This document shows, piece after piece, positions 25,501-35,803 of a stretch of DNA of 64,000 nt. Positions within the stretch are counted from its first letter, which is position 1. Every line of letters begins with the position of its first letter. The translations under genes and the position numbers were made by a program. Location of the stretch: contig CM067507.1 in the NCBI GenBank assembly GCA_034509495.1, forward strand, positions 21,713,121-21,777,120, given 5' to 3'. Below the pieces are notes generated by a model that searched no databases, was not told where the DNA came from, and saw only the letters and a program-made list of their open reading frames with translations. The DNA comes from Acestrorhynchus altus (lineage: Eukaryota > Chordata > Actinopteri > Characiformes > Acestrorhynchidae).

Positions 25501-27000
25501 GATGGATTTCCTTTTTGTTTCAGTCTAATAATGGCCTGTTTCGCTTCCATAGAGGGCTCCTTTGACTGCATATTGTGGGTTCACAGCAACAGTTTCCAAT
25601 TGCAAATGCCACATCAGGAACTTAACCTCCTTAATTAAAGATTAATTAATGGGGAAATGGCCCATGGCAGCCCATGAAATATCTTTTGAGATAATTGTCC
25701 AATTACTTTTGAGCCCCTGAAATGAGGAGGCTTTGTAGGCAAATGGTTACAATTCCTAAATGTTCCAAATGAACTCTGCACTTCCAATGTGATGGCATGC
25801 AGAGCCCAACTCATGAAGGTTGTGTCAAAGGCTATATACAATATACTATATATAATATACTATATACAATATACTACTTTATATATAAATTTATATAAAT
25901 ATAAATAAACAGACCAAAATATAACCCCCCCCCCCCCCAGCCCTAAACACAATTAATCACTGTTACTCACCTGAATGTTGTATAGGCAGTTCAAATGTGG
26001 TGTTGGTGCCAATATCCTCACAACCAACAGACAGTTGTTCCAAACCAGTAACCTTAATCAAGTCTCCCGTGGAGAGACACACTTCGCTGCCTGACAGCTC
26101 ATAGATGGAGCCTAAAAAGAACATAATGATTTGTGTGTTAACACCTCATTTCTCACGACTGATATGCATCTAAAGTGTAATGTGAATATTAATATGAAAC
26201 AACCCTTTCTCTATATCTCTTCATCTACAGTTTCCTTTTTGTTCGACGCATCACATGCTGTTCATTATACTGCACTTACACCACTAAATAAAGCATAACA
26301 CAATGTCACACCATGCACATCCTTATCACATAGCAATTTATCACGTGCAATGTCACAAAAAGCTTGGAGGACTGGCTAGTAGGCCTAGAATGTCAGTGAC
26401 CTTTCTCTTGTAAGAATGCTTTAAATAATAATTCTTAAATAAAATAAGATGTTTACCTGTCTTCTTTTTCCAAACAATTAATGTTTTGGGCTCTAAAACA
26501 TCCTGGACAGAATTATGTAAATGTTTGGATGGTTCGTGGGTTTCATATTAATACTCAAATTAATGATTTACCCATACCCAGTCAGGAGGAATTGTCTGGT
26601 GAAATAGTAGATTTTTTTTTGTATGACAGTAAAATAAAATGATGCAAAATTGGTAAAATGAAAATCTCTCTTTATCATTTTATCTGTGAGACAGATAAAT
26701 AGAAGGACATTGTCTGATTATTAACACATTGACGATCATTAACACAGTTACATGGTCCTGTAATTAAAGTATTGAAGTATTTATTCATTTACCTTTCTGT
26801 TTGTTTGTCTTTTGTTTTGAATACCAGCCGTAAAAGCCCAACCCCAGCCCGGAGTGCAGGTTATACTATGGTAGAAAATGGAAAGTCTGCTCACCTTGGA
26901 AGTAAACTCCTGAGCAGACCTGCAGGATGCGCGGTAAAGTTGACTGGTCCAGACTGGTGATGTACTGCCGCAGGTCCAGCACTGCCTCGTTCTCCTCCAT
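19508..27000 (-). CDS. themis2: THEMIS2 signalling adaptor with two CABIT domains, 6 exons
   Basis: Exons in transcript order: 27000-26895, 26111-25971, 21720-21295, 21208-19998, 19791-19677 and 19584-19508. They make 691 residues, near the family's ~640. THEMIS proteins are cytosolic adaptors that bind GRB2 and control antigen-receptor (THEMIS) or TLR/B-cell (THEMIS2) signalling. CABIT 1 covers about residues 1-250, starting ITSLDQSTLPRILQVCSG and holding IPISWHGEFYEC and the VYQIQGIM boundary. CABIT 2 covers about 250-545 and includes YFLISCGYGGQIRRRPREF. A run of Asp/Glu interrupts CABIT 2. The GRB2-SH3 binding motif PPPRPPK is at 568-574. A second proline motif (EEPPPLVPRKP) is at 631-641, and a C-terminal tyrosine motif (DYESV, Y677) follows. 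THEMIS2 rather than THEMIS is chosen from position between rpa2 and ppp1r8. Intron 2 (4.2 kb) is packed with transposon debris. Confidence 0.93.
22350..22480 (+). repeat. tRNA-derived SINE-like fragment
   Basis: 'ctagctcattggatagagca' is close to a tRNA A box, and 'cagttcaatgcagag' is a weak B box 45 bp downstream. The 3' part is the reverse complement of the repeat at 3760-3960. Lies in themis2 intron 2. Confidence 0.5.
22700..23045. repeat. dispersed palindromic repeat interrupted by a LINE
   Basis: The flanks (gtggttggaaaccctggttc at the left, aagaccagggttgtcttcct at the right) are inverted equivalents and match the family at 3005, 7360 and 48630. The middle is split by the LINE fragment at 22773-22970. 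Confidence 0.6.
22773..22970 (-). mobile_element. 5'-truncated LINE 3' end with 14-bp target-site duplication
   Basis: On the minus strand the frame reads RRRRGRPQRRFMDVVK...DRVRRRQMIHCGDP, the C-terminus of a fish LINE reverse-transcriptase protein. The 3' tail 'ggagcagccgaaagaagaag' follows. The 14-bp word ctaacagacctact flanks it on both sides (22759-22772 and 22971-22984), proving a retrotransposition event of a short copy. Confidence 0.85.
23445..24085 (-). mobile_element. non-LTR retrotransposon fragment (reverse transcriptase), L2/CR1-like
   Basis: On the minus strand the frame SSTTLKHCSDQLAP...SVPSCFKTFNITPVTKK...FNHYKPIALTSEVMKVF is a decayed reverse-transcriptase N-terminal region. 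A shifted frame then gives LAEHFILQHL and FVDFSSAFN. The minus-strand 3' end is the usual LINE tail 'aataaagagtttctgattct' near 23450-23475, so most of the downstream ORF is deleted. Inactive, in themis2 intron 2. Confidence 0.75.
24350..25640 (+). pseudogene. Tc1/IS630-type transposase relic
   Basis: Plus-strand pieces in different frames read like the DDE domain of Tc1-type transposases: a 'FDESNEFVCGS'-like block near 24440, KAWYHGLGCHF near 24510, an INEVLQ-type block near 24595, and a C-terminal 'GLSQDTIRKLYNSSPKCQACC' split by changes near 24875-24935. Stops and frameshifts are throughout. The non-coding part continues to about 25640. Confidence 0.65.
25840..25940. repeat. AT-rich tandem 'atatacta' tract and poly-C run
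   Basis: 'tatatacaatatactatata' repeats three times (25839-25880), then a run of 13-14 C at about 25926-25938 sits close to the donor side of themis2 exon 2 (on the minus strand a poly-G run just inside the intron). Confidence 0.7.
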
Positions 27001-27205
27001 CGTTCACAAAAGTGCATAAACGCTCCTTTAGGTCGCAGAGAACGACTGACCACCCCGAGGCGCCTCGTCTGTTTCCGCTGGTGTATCAGCAATATCTAGT
27101 GTCTACTCCGCCCGTGAGAACTTCCTAGTAAAGCAACTTCATCTTAACACGGCTTTCACAGCAGAACAGCAGTGGCTCCTTTCGGCCGTCCAATAACCCT
27201 CCACC

Positions 27206-27208
<3 letters not shown>

Positions 27209-27244
<36 letters not shown>
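27209..27244. repeat. (CA)n microsatellite
   Basis: About 18 CA units, 210 bp upstream of the themis2 start codon. Confidence 0.95.
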
Positions 27245-27246
<2 letters not shown>

Positions 27247-27329
27247 AGGTGAAAAACACCTCTGACCTTTCTAAAATCTTTAAACATGTGGAGATTTGAT
27301 CTTCGCTTTAATGATACAGAGAGGTGCGG

Positions 27330-28180
27330 CTGATATAACAAAACACTGAAGGAATGTCTTTTAAACATGATTTGCAAAATGTAATTAATAGAAACTCAAT
27401 GTTCTTTGTGAGGAAATGAGTAGGACACCCCATGCCCTAATAGCTGCAATTTCCTCTTTTGCTAAAATGTTTCCTACAACCATAATGTCTCTGACATCAG
27501 ATGGAAGAAAGATTTTACCAGAATTGATTCACTTAGTGTGATATTTCAGTTTTAGCCTTTGTACAAATGGGTACATTTTCCTCAAGCAAAGCTTAAACCA
27601 TGGCCCTTCCACCCTTCATGCTTTACAGCTGGTATGAGGCTATTGTGCTCAAATGCTGTTTGGTTTGTGTTTTCTGTAACTGTGCCCAAATAATTCATCT
27701 TTGGATTCATCTGTCCAAAGCACATTATTTCAAACTAGTTTGGTTGGACTATTGGAGAGTTCTTTATTAAAATTGCAGTCTGCTCTTGGGCTGAACTTGC
27801 TAGAAAAGGCTGACCTGCCCATGTTTGCAGTTGTTTTAAATGTTCCCCACTTGTAATTTCTTTTCTGGACAGTGAGATGGCTGAATTGTAATTGTTTTGA
27901 GATCTTTTTAAATCCCTTTCCAGCCTGCATCTACAACTTTCTTTTGGAAGACCTCAAAACAAACCAATTTCCTCTGCCAAAGTCCTCTCTGTTCTAATCA
28001 TTTGCAGCTGATGTGCTGCACCTGATTCTAACTCCATCTCCTAATTTTTACAGTTTACAGGAGAAGGAAAAACATTTCCTAACTTTGGAAGTCAGTATAA
28101 AGTGATTTATATAGTTTTAATTTTGGAACATTTCTTTTGGTCCATTCATCATGGAAACAATGTACAGAACAGTTCCCAGA
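27330..28180 (-). mobile_element. decayed Tc1/mariner-like element
   Basis: Order and wording ('attaatagaaactcaatgtt', 'catctgtccaaagcacatta', 'ctaatcatttgcagctgatg') follow a well-known fish Tc1-type element read on the minus strand. No transposase frame survives. A shorter copy lies in smpdl3b intron 5. Confidence 0.55.
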
Positions 28181-28399
28181 TTCATTCTGTCAAAAAAGTT
28201 AAAGTCACAAAAAAAAAAAAAAAATTTAATAAAAATTTATGACAACAAAAGTCAGCCAAACAAAAAAAGTATTTATCTGCTTATATTTTAACCTTGTGTT
28301 ACTCAAATGTCCATTACAGGCATATGTATACAAAAGAATTAAATGTGCTGAAGACAAAAGGTGCTCTTTTTACCTTTAAGACAAATTATAATATTAAAC

Positions 28400-28414
28400 A
28401 ACAACAACAACAAC

Positions 28415-28476
<62 letters not shown>
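28400..28476. repeat. (AAC)n(AAT)n microsatellite
   Basis: A short AAC run passes directly into about 20 AAT units. Confidence 0.95.
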
Positions 28477-28478
<2 letters not shown>

Positions 28479-29439
28479 CATTTTATAAAATACCTCTGAT
28501 TATTTCTTTAGTCCTTACCCAGCTTAAGCACAATTACTAAATGTAGAACTACAAAAACTAGCTGAAAACCACAGAGATGTGATGGTCACAACAGGCCATC
28601 TAGGACTGGTTCATACCAGTTAGAAGCCTAGCAGCTGCATTCTAGGCCATGACTGGCAACATCACATGAAAATGGAGTTCAGTAGTCAACAGTAGTCAAA
28701 TGACAATTTTGAATTAACAATTTTAACTGCGTAGCTCCCACATTTTATACATTTTAAACCTTTGAGTAGTTCAAACCACTTCGAGGAAAAAGATGACACC
28801 CTAAATATGAGCAGTATATTTGCATTGTCTCACCCAGGCAGCCTCAGACCGGAGAAGGATGGCTTCCCCATTTAAGTGTTGCTTCCTCTGAGTGTTTCTT
28901 CCTCTTTTCATTTAAACATTATACTCATGTACCTTTACATAGAAACTTTATTTGCTGAGAAAATGTATATGATCCTAAGTTTCAAGCCATAAGAGAAAAT
29001 GCAGTTTTCCCTCTGATGAAGGAAATGGTAGACATATCAATGCAGTACAGTCTATATTTGCCACTGCAGGACAATTCTTTTCCAAATGTGGGACAGTGAA
29101 AAAGACTTAAATCCCATTCATTCCTGTAATAAAAATGTTTAGGTCACTCTGCAAAAAAATCAACACTCTGCAACCCAACGGGACAACCCCATGTTCGGTC
29201 AACTTACAATGCATTGCTGTTACAAAACTTATGCTTATAGGAGTGAATTTTACATGTTATATTTTTCCCCCATTTTTTCACTGAAGGTGAAATTCACATT
29301 CTGATTAAATAATAACAGTGTTGCATTTACATTTATTTTGCCTAAACATCATGTCATAGCACTTGGTTGGTCATGGTTTTCATGATTTTGCAAATTGTTT
29401 TATGATGTTTTCACACTTGGACCATTCAAGCCTCTGAAG

Positions 29440-29590
29440 TCAAGAAGTGCAAGATCCTTCAAGTCAAGTCAAGTCAAGTCAAGTCAAGGCTTTTATTGTC
29501 ATTACATCTGAGTACAGGTACACAGTGCAACGAAATTACGTTCCTCCAGAACCAAGATGCAACATGGAGCAGCAATACAGTATGACTTAA
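29440..29590 (-). mobile_element. LINE 3' tail with (CTTGA)n repeat
   Basis: Read on the minus strand it ends 'gacaataaaagcc' followed by five to six 'ttgac' units. This is the typical 3' terminus of a fish non-LTR element that ends in a short tandem repeat. Only the last ~150 bp is recognisable. Confidence 0.65.
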
Positions 29591-30374
29591 GAAACTTATG
29601 GAAGTTATTCAATTTGAAACTGTGGAGGATCAAAAAATATTGAAGAACCATGTCCTTATATTGAAGGTTCTTTGAAAGACCACTATGTGATGGTTTCTTA
29701 TGTATGTGAACATGTCACACGCACTTAGCCTTAAGAAGCATAGGCCTCAGGTAAAAACTACCAGGCTGCACGGGGGTCTCAGGAAAGACCATGACACTTT
29801 TGGATATCTGGAAGGAGCACCACATTAATAATCAGCTCTCTGCAACACAAAAAATATTTTCTGATATAAATAAATAAATAAATAAATAAATAAAAAACAA
29901 ACAAACAAACAAACAAAAAACATAAAGAGGGTAGAGCAGAATGGTGCCACGGTGTGTGGAGGTAAATAAACTAAGATGATAATACATAAATACAGACGAG
30001 AGCAGAACATTCTGTCAAAATTAAGTACACGTGAACTTTTTTTAATGTAGTATATGAAAATTTACAAATGCTTGTTTACAACAAATGCTTGAGCTAACCC
30101 CACGGAGGCCCTAATGAGGTGAAATTAGGTGTGAACATAAAGTAGTCTTGAGAACTTAAAATATCAACACAACAAACACTGAGGTCAGGTGCAATGACTG
30201 CAATGACAGAATGAATTATATACACACGAAAAATGTGAAAATAATGTAATATAAGAAAATGATTAAAAATCTCCTGATTTTTGCAGTGTTTACTCCAAAG
30301 TAAAACATGTTAAGATAAATACAAATAACATCCAGAATGAGGTGTTTTAAGTGCGTAAAGAGAGCTGATTATAG

Positions 30375-30470
30375 ACTGATTATAATTATAGACTACAGAG
30401 TGCTCCTGTGTGGTAAGTGAAGCTGAGAAAAATGAATAGTGAGTATAGAAACAAGGAGGTATTTATAAGG
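30375..30470. repeat. dispersed palindromic repeat fragment
   Basis: 'actacagagtgctcctgtgt', 'ggtaagtgaagctgag' and 'gtatagaaacaaggaggt' match the end of the element at 19205-19385. Confidence 0.55.
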
Positions 30471-30713
30471 ATGTGGTTGATTGTACACCAGTAAAACAAA
30501 TCTGTTTCAGACAGTCATTGTGCTGTGATGTCATCTCTTGCTTATGCTGCTGGATAATATATGGACACTACCGGTCAAAAGTCACATAAGTTCAATCATT
30601 CAACTGGGGCCTCTTTTACTGGATATGTTAAAAAAGCTGCTGTGACATCTCACGGCTGGAGTGAATGAAGAAGTTTAGAGAAGCTCCTCTCAGTAGCAGC
30701 GCAGTAACCTGCT

Positions 30714-30750
30714 GCCCCCTGGCGCACTATTCTCCAGTGCGCCAGGGGGC
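30714..30750. promoter_or_regulatory. palindrome of two divergent CTCF-like sites upstream of ppp1r8
   Basis: Perfect 15-bp arms (30714-30728 and 30736-30750) are separated by 7 bp. The right arm on the plus strand reads gcgccagggggcgct, and the left arm on the minus strand reads gcgccagggggcagc. Both fit the core of the CTCF consensus (CCASYAGRKGGC). They point away from each other, 90-125 bp upstream of the ppp1r8 ATG. The palindrome is seen; CTCF binding is inferred. Confidence 0.6.
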
Positions 30751-30839
30751 GCTCTCCTGTCTGGCCGCGGTGTCAGAGGGGCAGGAGGGGTTTATCTTCA
30801 ATGCTGTAGTTTAATGAATGAAGAATGTAGTTGAGCACG

Positions 30840-33800
30840 ATGGCTAAAACTGCACCTCCGAGTATCTCGATGTTTGACTGTCCCTCCTGGTAAGACGCTC
30901 TGTTTGAGCTGCAGCTTTTCTTCGGCGCTGTTTCCTTCGCGCTCCTTTAACAGCCGCCGTTAGCTGGTCTGCTAACCCGCCGCGCAGCAGTGAGGACAAT
31001 AACAGTCCTTCACCAGAGGTCTTCTCTCAAACACCGCACTCCATCTCCGCTTTACTCCGCGGAGCTTAAACCTCTAATCGGAAATGCGGAAATTCAGTTC
31101 TGAACCTTCAGAAAGTCCAACTAAATACAGGATGCAGTTCATTTCACAACTATCAAACACGAAGTAACCAGTGTAACCCGAGGGTAACTGCAGTGTAGCT
31201 ACAGTGCAACCCGATTGTAACTGCAGTGTAGCTACAGTGCAACCCGACTGTAACTGCAATGAATCTACAGTGTAACCCGAGTATAACTGCAATGTATCTA
31301 CAGTGTAACTGCAGTGTATCTACAGTGTAACCCGCGTGCAACTGCAGTGTATCTACAGTGTAACCCGCGTGCAACTGCAGTGTATCTACCGTGTAACCCG
31401 AGTGGAACTGCAGTGTATCTATAGTGTAACCCGAGTGGAACTGTAACTGTAACGACAAGGTTTAAAGTTATTTTGTCAATAATTGACTATATCGTGGGTA
31501 TCAATGAGAATCGTCCTCTTTGTCCTCCTCCAAAAACGGAGATGTTTCAGTTTAAGGCAATAAAAGCCACACTGCGTTTACTAATCATGAGATTTAAGCT
31601 GGTCAGACTGTCTGATGCTCACAGATCCAGTCAGGCATTCTTCCTCAACCTGATCTCTGAAAGAGGATCTCAAAACACATCTTTTATCAGTCTTTGAGCC
31701 AATCCTGAATTGAACACACAATGTGTTATACAGGAATGATGCTCCAAACATTCAGTTCCTAAGAGAGACATTTTGCATGTTCTTGTTGATGTTCTGTTTA
31801 ACTAGTCTCTGTTATATCTCTAAAATATTCTATGACTGTCATTATTATTATATTTAAATTACTGTTATTTACAAACTTCTTCAGTATTGTTTGACAATAC
31901 TGTAGTTGGGACAACCATGCTATTAATGCATACTTAAAACTTCTCTAGGTTTATAGTTCCAGCTTATGATATAAGAAAGTTAAGTTAAAGTTACATTTAT
32001 ATTGTTTCATCATCAGTCAGAAGTAAAACAGTAAATAAGTACACACACTTTATAGAGTACATTCAGAATGTACTTAATTCACAGGAATTAAAACTGCCAA
32101 TATGTTGGTATTTTACCCTAAAATCTCTGTTTGGCGTGCTGTGTAGTCAGCCGCAGAATGGCTCAGTGGTCTAATGCTGCTTGCCAGTGGCAGACATAGT
32201 CCACAAGAGCAATAATTGGCAGTGCTCTCTCTGGGTGGGTAGATGGCGCTCTGGTCACCACAGGCTTTTGTTAGCAGTTGTATCAGAGCTGGGGACACAG
32301 TACTTTCTTCTAAGCACATTGGCTGCCCACCATTGAGGTAATGGAAGGCTTTTCAAAAAGCTTGCTTCACATATCAGAGGAAGCATGTGTTTATCTTCAC
32401 TCTACAAGTGTAGGGATCATTGTATGTGATCGGGAAGAGTCCTAATGGAATTGGATAATCGGCCTCCCAAATTGTGGTGGATGGGTTGCAGAATTGGGAT
32501 AAGATTATAAAACAGTGAATGCTGCATAATCTGGATATGTTTGAACAGCTGACCCAAAAAGTTATAGTCTCTGCATATGCATAGAAGTATGTCGCTGTAT
32601 GAAATAATTAAAAATAATAATCATTTAAGTAGTTAATCAATGTTAAGATTGTACAGTTGTTTTTTTTTAAATAAAAATATTGTAATCTTTCTTTTTAGGG
32701 CTGGAAAACCTCCACCAGGACTGCATTTGGATGTGGTGAAAGGAGACAAACTGGTTGAGGTGTGCTATTAAGTGTTGAATTTATCTGGAGACTAATTTTA
32801 TACGTCTTTTTAAAGATGTAATGTTTGAGTCCTGTATGTTGTTGCATTTCTTCACAGCCAATACAGAAATGCACTAGATACTAACCTGACTGTCTGCTGC
32901 CCAGTTGTTTTTTGTACTGGTGCACATCAGTGGCTGTTGGGTCCAAAATGGTGCTATAGAGACAGGCCCTGAGATTTAAGCTCTGGGTGTGAAGTTATTC
33001 TCTCAGGTGTTATGACTCAGGGATACATTGTGTGCATGTGTGAGACGGTTTCTAGTTGACATCTCAAAAGACATTGAGCAACTGTTTGTAAGGAACAAAT
33101 AATGTAGTCCATTTTAATACTCCATCCTAAAATGATGGAAACAACTGAATGTTTGTTCACTGATGTTCAACTGAATGCTCTGAAATGTACTATCTAGTGA
33201 ATTACTGTCTCTGTCCAGAAACTGATTATTGATGAAAAGAAGTATTACCTGTTTGGGAGGAACCCGGACCTCTGTGACTTCACCATAGATCATCAGTCAT
33301 GCTCTCGTGTCCATGCTGCCCTCGTCTACCACAAACACTTAAAGAGGCTTTTTCTAATTGACCTTAATAGCAGTAAGGCATTTCATATTAATGAAGTAAA
33401 GAGTAAATGATGACTCTAGTATAACATTTCATACTGTTGCACAAAATGTTGGAGATTCCACTGTAACAAAATCTTTGTACACTTCCAATAGCACATGGCA
33501 CCTTCCTTGGACGCATTCGCCTGGAGCCTCACAAGCCTCAGCAGGTGCCTATTGACTCCACTATGTCTTTTGGTGCCTCGACACGTGTCTACACCATTCG
33601 TGAGAAACCTCAGAGCCAGACTAATGTGGGCACAGGGGATAAAGCAGGAGACGATGAGGAACTGAAGGGGCTGTTGGGTCTTCCTGAGGAGGAGACGGAG
33701 TTGGAGGTGTGGGAATATTTTAATGTCTTTCCTTTTCAGCCTATGTTTTAACATATTAATGTTTGACCTTGTTCAGATGGTATGCTTTAGTGTAATAATC

Positions 33801-35482
33801 AACAGCATTCCAGCTAAAGAGGTGCTTTTGTGATTGTGTCTTCTGTATCTTTCTGGATCATGGAAGAACCTGACTGAGTTCAACACTGCACACAACAAGC
33901 GCATCTCTGTTCTGACGATAGAGGAAGGCAATTTGGATATCCCCAGGCCTAAGAGGAAAAGGAAAAGCTCCCGAGTGAGCTTTAATGAAGATGAGGAGAT
34001 TATTAATCCAGGTAAGCATAACTGCTCCAACTGCATGCAGATGATTTATGTCCTCAGAATCAGGTTTGGGTGGGTTCCTTGGAAACATTTTGGTACATAT
34101 TTTGGTAACACGTAATCTGTAACCATATCTAAAGCACTGCTTTATTAAATTAAAGTAGTCTGATTTTGATTCTGACTGCTTTTGAATTTTAATTGAATTA
34201 AATGTTTCCCTGATCAGCCCTAACATTTCAACCATCTCTTTGATTCCGTACACATTATCCATTCTGTAATCACACACGAGCACTTTGTAGTCCTTTAATT
34301 CCTTCTGTTTCTTTGCATTCTTTGGTAGCTTACTTTCACTGTGCTCTTCATTGGTCAGGACCCCACATGACCACCCAAGAGCAGGTATTATGTGGGTGGT
34401 GGGTCATTCTGAGCACTGTAGTGACACTATGGTGCTGGTGTGTTAGTGTGTGGATGGGAGACAACAGTGCTGCTGGAGTGTTTGAACCCCTCAGTGTCAC
34501 TGCTAGACTGAGAATAGTTCACCAACCAGAAATATTCAACCAACAGTGTCCTGTGACAGTGTTAAACACTCCAGCAGCACTGCTGTGTGTACTACACACA
34601 CCAACTCCATGTTCCTGCAGTGCTGAGAATGACTCGCATAATGCGCTCTTTGCTGGTCCTGACCATTGAAGAACATGGTGATGAACTGAGGATAACAAAG
34701 TATGCAGAAATATGTATTTATGAAACTACAAAGTGCTGAAGGTCAGTGGAGTTTACTAAAATATGTGTGAAGTGTAGAAACGGTTATACATACGAGTAGT
34801 GGAATACACAGACACACACACACACGTGTGTAAATGTGGTTTTAAGACAGTCCTGCTAATAACCACTATTTTAATTAAAAATATATTTCTACCTTCTGTA
34901 ACAGAATGTGATCTTTTTTTGTATCCTGATTCATTGCACACATTTGTCCTTGAGGATAAATTAAATCTTATCTAATTTGACAGAGGACGTTGACCCCTCT
35001 GTTGGACGATTCAGGAACATGGTACAGACTGCTGTGGTGCCAATGAAGGTAGCTTTTTAAGGCTTCTTTTTATGCATAGTTGTTTTGTGTTATGAGAAAA
35101 GCTAACATCCATTGTGCACTTTTCTTTGGTTTGTTGACAGAAAAAGAAAGTGGAGAGTGGTAATGTTTTGGGAATAGAGGATTCGCGACATGTTTCCGGT
35201 TTTGCCTTCAGGGGAGGGCTGTATGGGGACCTCCCACCCACAAGCCATGACGCCCATCCCATGGGAGCCCCTGGTGGAACCACCATACTAGGGGGGCTCC
35301 CACTGCCAAACCCTGCACCAGAGGTGAACTTGGCTCCAGAGCCTCCTCTTCCTCCTCTTACCCTGAATCCCACCCCTATAATGGGCCCATATGCTCCAGA
35401 GGGCCTCAATGAGCCCCGCAAGAAGAAATACGCCAAAGAAGCATGGCCTGGCAAAAAGCCAACACCGTCTTTACTTCTCTAG
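30840..35482 (+). CDS. ppp1r8: nuclear inhibitor of protein phosphatase 1 (NIPP1/PPP1R8), 7 exons
   Basis: Exons: 30840-30889, 32699-32759, 33219-33372, 33492-33706, 33867-34011, 34984-35048 and 35141-35482. They give 343 residues (human 351). NIPP1 is a nuclear scaffold that binds and targets PP1 and joins spliceosomal and chromatin factors. The FHA domain is at about residues 40-115, with YLFGRNPDLCDFTIDHQSCS and RVHAALVYHKHLKR. The PP1-docking RVxF motif is RVSF at 196-199, directly after the basic PKRKRKSS nuclear-localisation stretch. The GLLGLPEEETEL segment precedes it. The C-terminus ends KKKYAKEAWPGKKPTPSLLL, as in mammals. The start was chosen because MAKTAPPSISMFDCPSWAGK aligns with the family N-terminus. 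A polyadenylation signal lies at 35970-35975. Intron 1 carries a 33-bp minisatellite, and intron 2 a candidate H/ACA RNA. Confidence 0.97.
31160..31455 (+). repeat. 33-bp minisatellite in ppp1r8 intron 1
   Basis: About eight to nine copies of a unit like 'gtgtaacccgcgtgcaactg' followed by 'cagtgtatctaca'. One copy is shortened, lacking the CCCG segment. Because 33 is divisible by three, open frames run through it on the minus strand. Starts about 270 bp after the exon 1 donor. Confidence 0.9.
32130..32510 (+). repeat. tRNA-derived SINE-like repeat in ppp1r8 intron 1
   Basis: 'gaatggctcagtggtctaat' resembles a pol III A box, and the 3' half has words typical of a fish SINE body (gtcctaatggaattggataa, cggcctcccaaattg). 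The B box is not clear. Inference from pattern only. Confidence 0.4.
32868..33030 (+). ncRNA. candidate H/ACA small Cajal-body RNA (SCARNA1-like)
   Basis: Within ppp1r8 intron 2, a 3' hairpin closes with CCCTGAG (32967-32973) and CTCAGGG (33016-33022). It is followed after two bases by ACA (33025-33027) and three more bases, the spacing of an H/ACA box RNA 3' end. An upstream hairpin is suggested by GCAC (32871-32874) with GTGC (32951-32954) and an inner CCAGT/ACTGG stem. An imperfect H box (agagac) sits between the two. The total of about 163 nt and the host gene fit SCARNA1, which from memory lies in a PPP1R8 intron in human. No clear CAB box (UGAG) in a terminal loop was found, so the call is tentative. 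Confidence 0.45.
34330..34780. repeat. dispersed palindromic repeat, longest copy
   Basis: Lies in ppp1r8 intron 5. It opens with 'ttggtcaggaccccacatga' and later has the inverse 'tttgctggtcctgaccattg'. Internal inverted words include 'gtgctgctggagtgttt' against 'aacactccagcagcac'. It ends with 'actacaaagtgctgaaggtc'. This is the fullest copy of the family at 19205 and 30375. Confidence 0.7.
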
Positions 35483-35786
35483 CTGCCTGTGGGACTCAAT
35501 TGGGAGACTTAATGAACTTTTTGAATGCTGTGTGGATTTTTAATAACAATTTTCCTCTATATAAGTGGACTACGAGACATTCCCTTAGAGATAGATCACT
35601 TTGACTTTGGGCAAGTTATTCTCTCGCATTCAGATTTCCTGGAGTCCAGATACGCTAGTGGTCATTTTGGGTTTAAGTTGACTTAAGAGGCTCATCACAA
35701 ATTCCTGTTTCAGAAACATGGTTGTTATTTAGGCATTTAAAATATAAAATCTGAAATTATTTTGATATTTGTGGTGCTTGACTTGA

Positions 35787-35803
35787 GTCACTAGATGGCA
35801 GTA
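35787..35803 (+). promoter_or_regulatory. CTCF-like motif in the ppp1r8 3' UTR
   Basis: 'cactagatggcag' matches the CTCF core (CCASYAGRKGGCAG) except for one flanking base. Motif only. Confidence 0.35.

Larger units (their letters stand above)
27001..30839. other. head-to-head interval themis2/ppp1r8
   Basis: Contains a (CA)n tract (27209-27244), a Tc1/mariner-like relic (27330-28180), (AAT)n (28400-28476), a LINE tail (29440-29590), a (TAAA)n stretch (29868-29895) and the ppp1r8 promoter region with two CTCF-like sites. No coding exon. Confidence 0.6.

Noticed and set aside
31074..31458. Minus-strand repeat proteins (LQLQSGCTVAT, HAGYTVDT)
   Set aside because: Translation of the 33-bp intronic minisatellite of ppp1r8; no splice or start context.
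35011..35454. 147-codon minus-strand frame over ppp1r8 last exons
   Set aside because: Antisense shadow of the ppp1r8 coding sequence.
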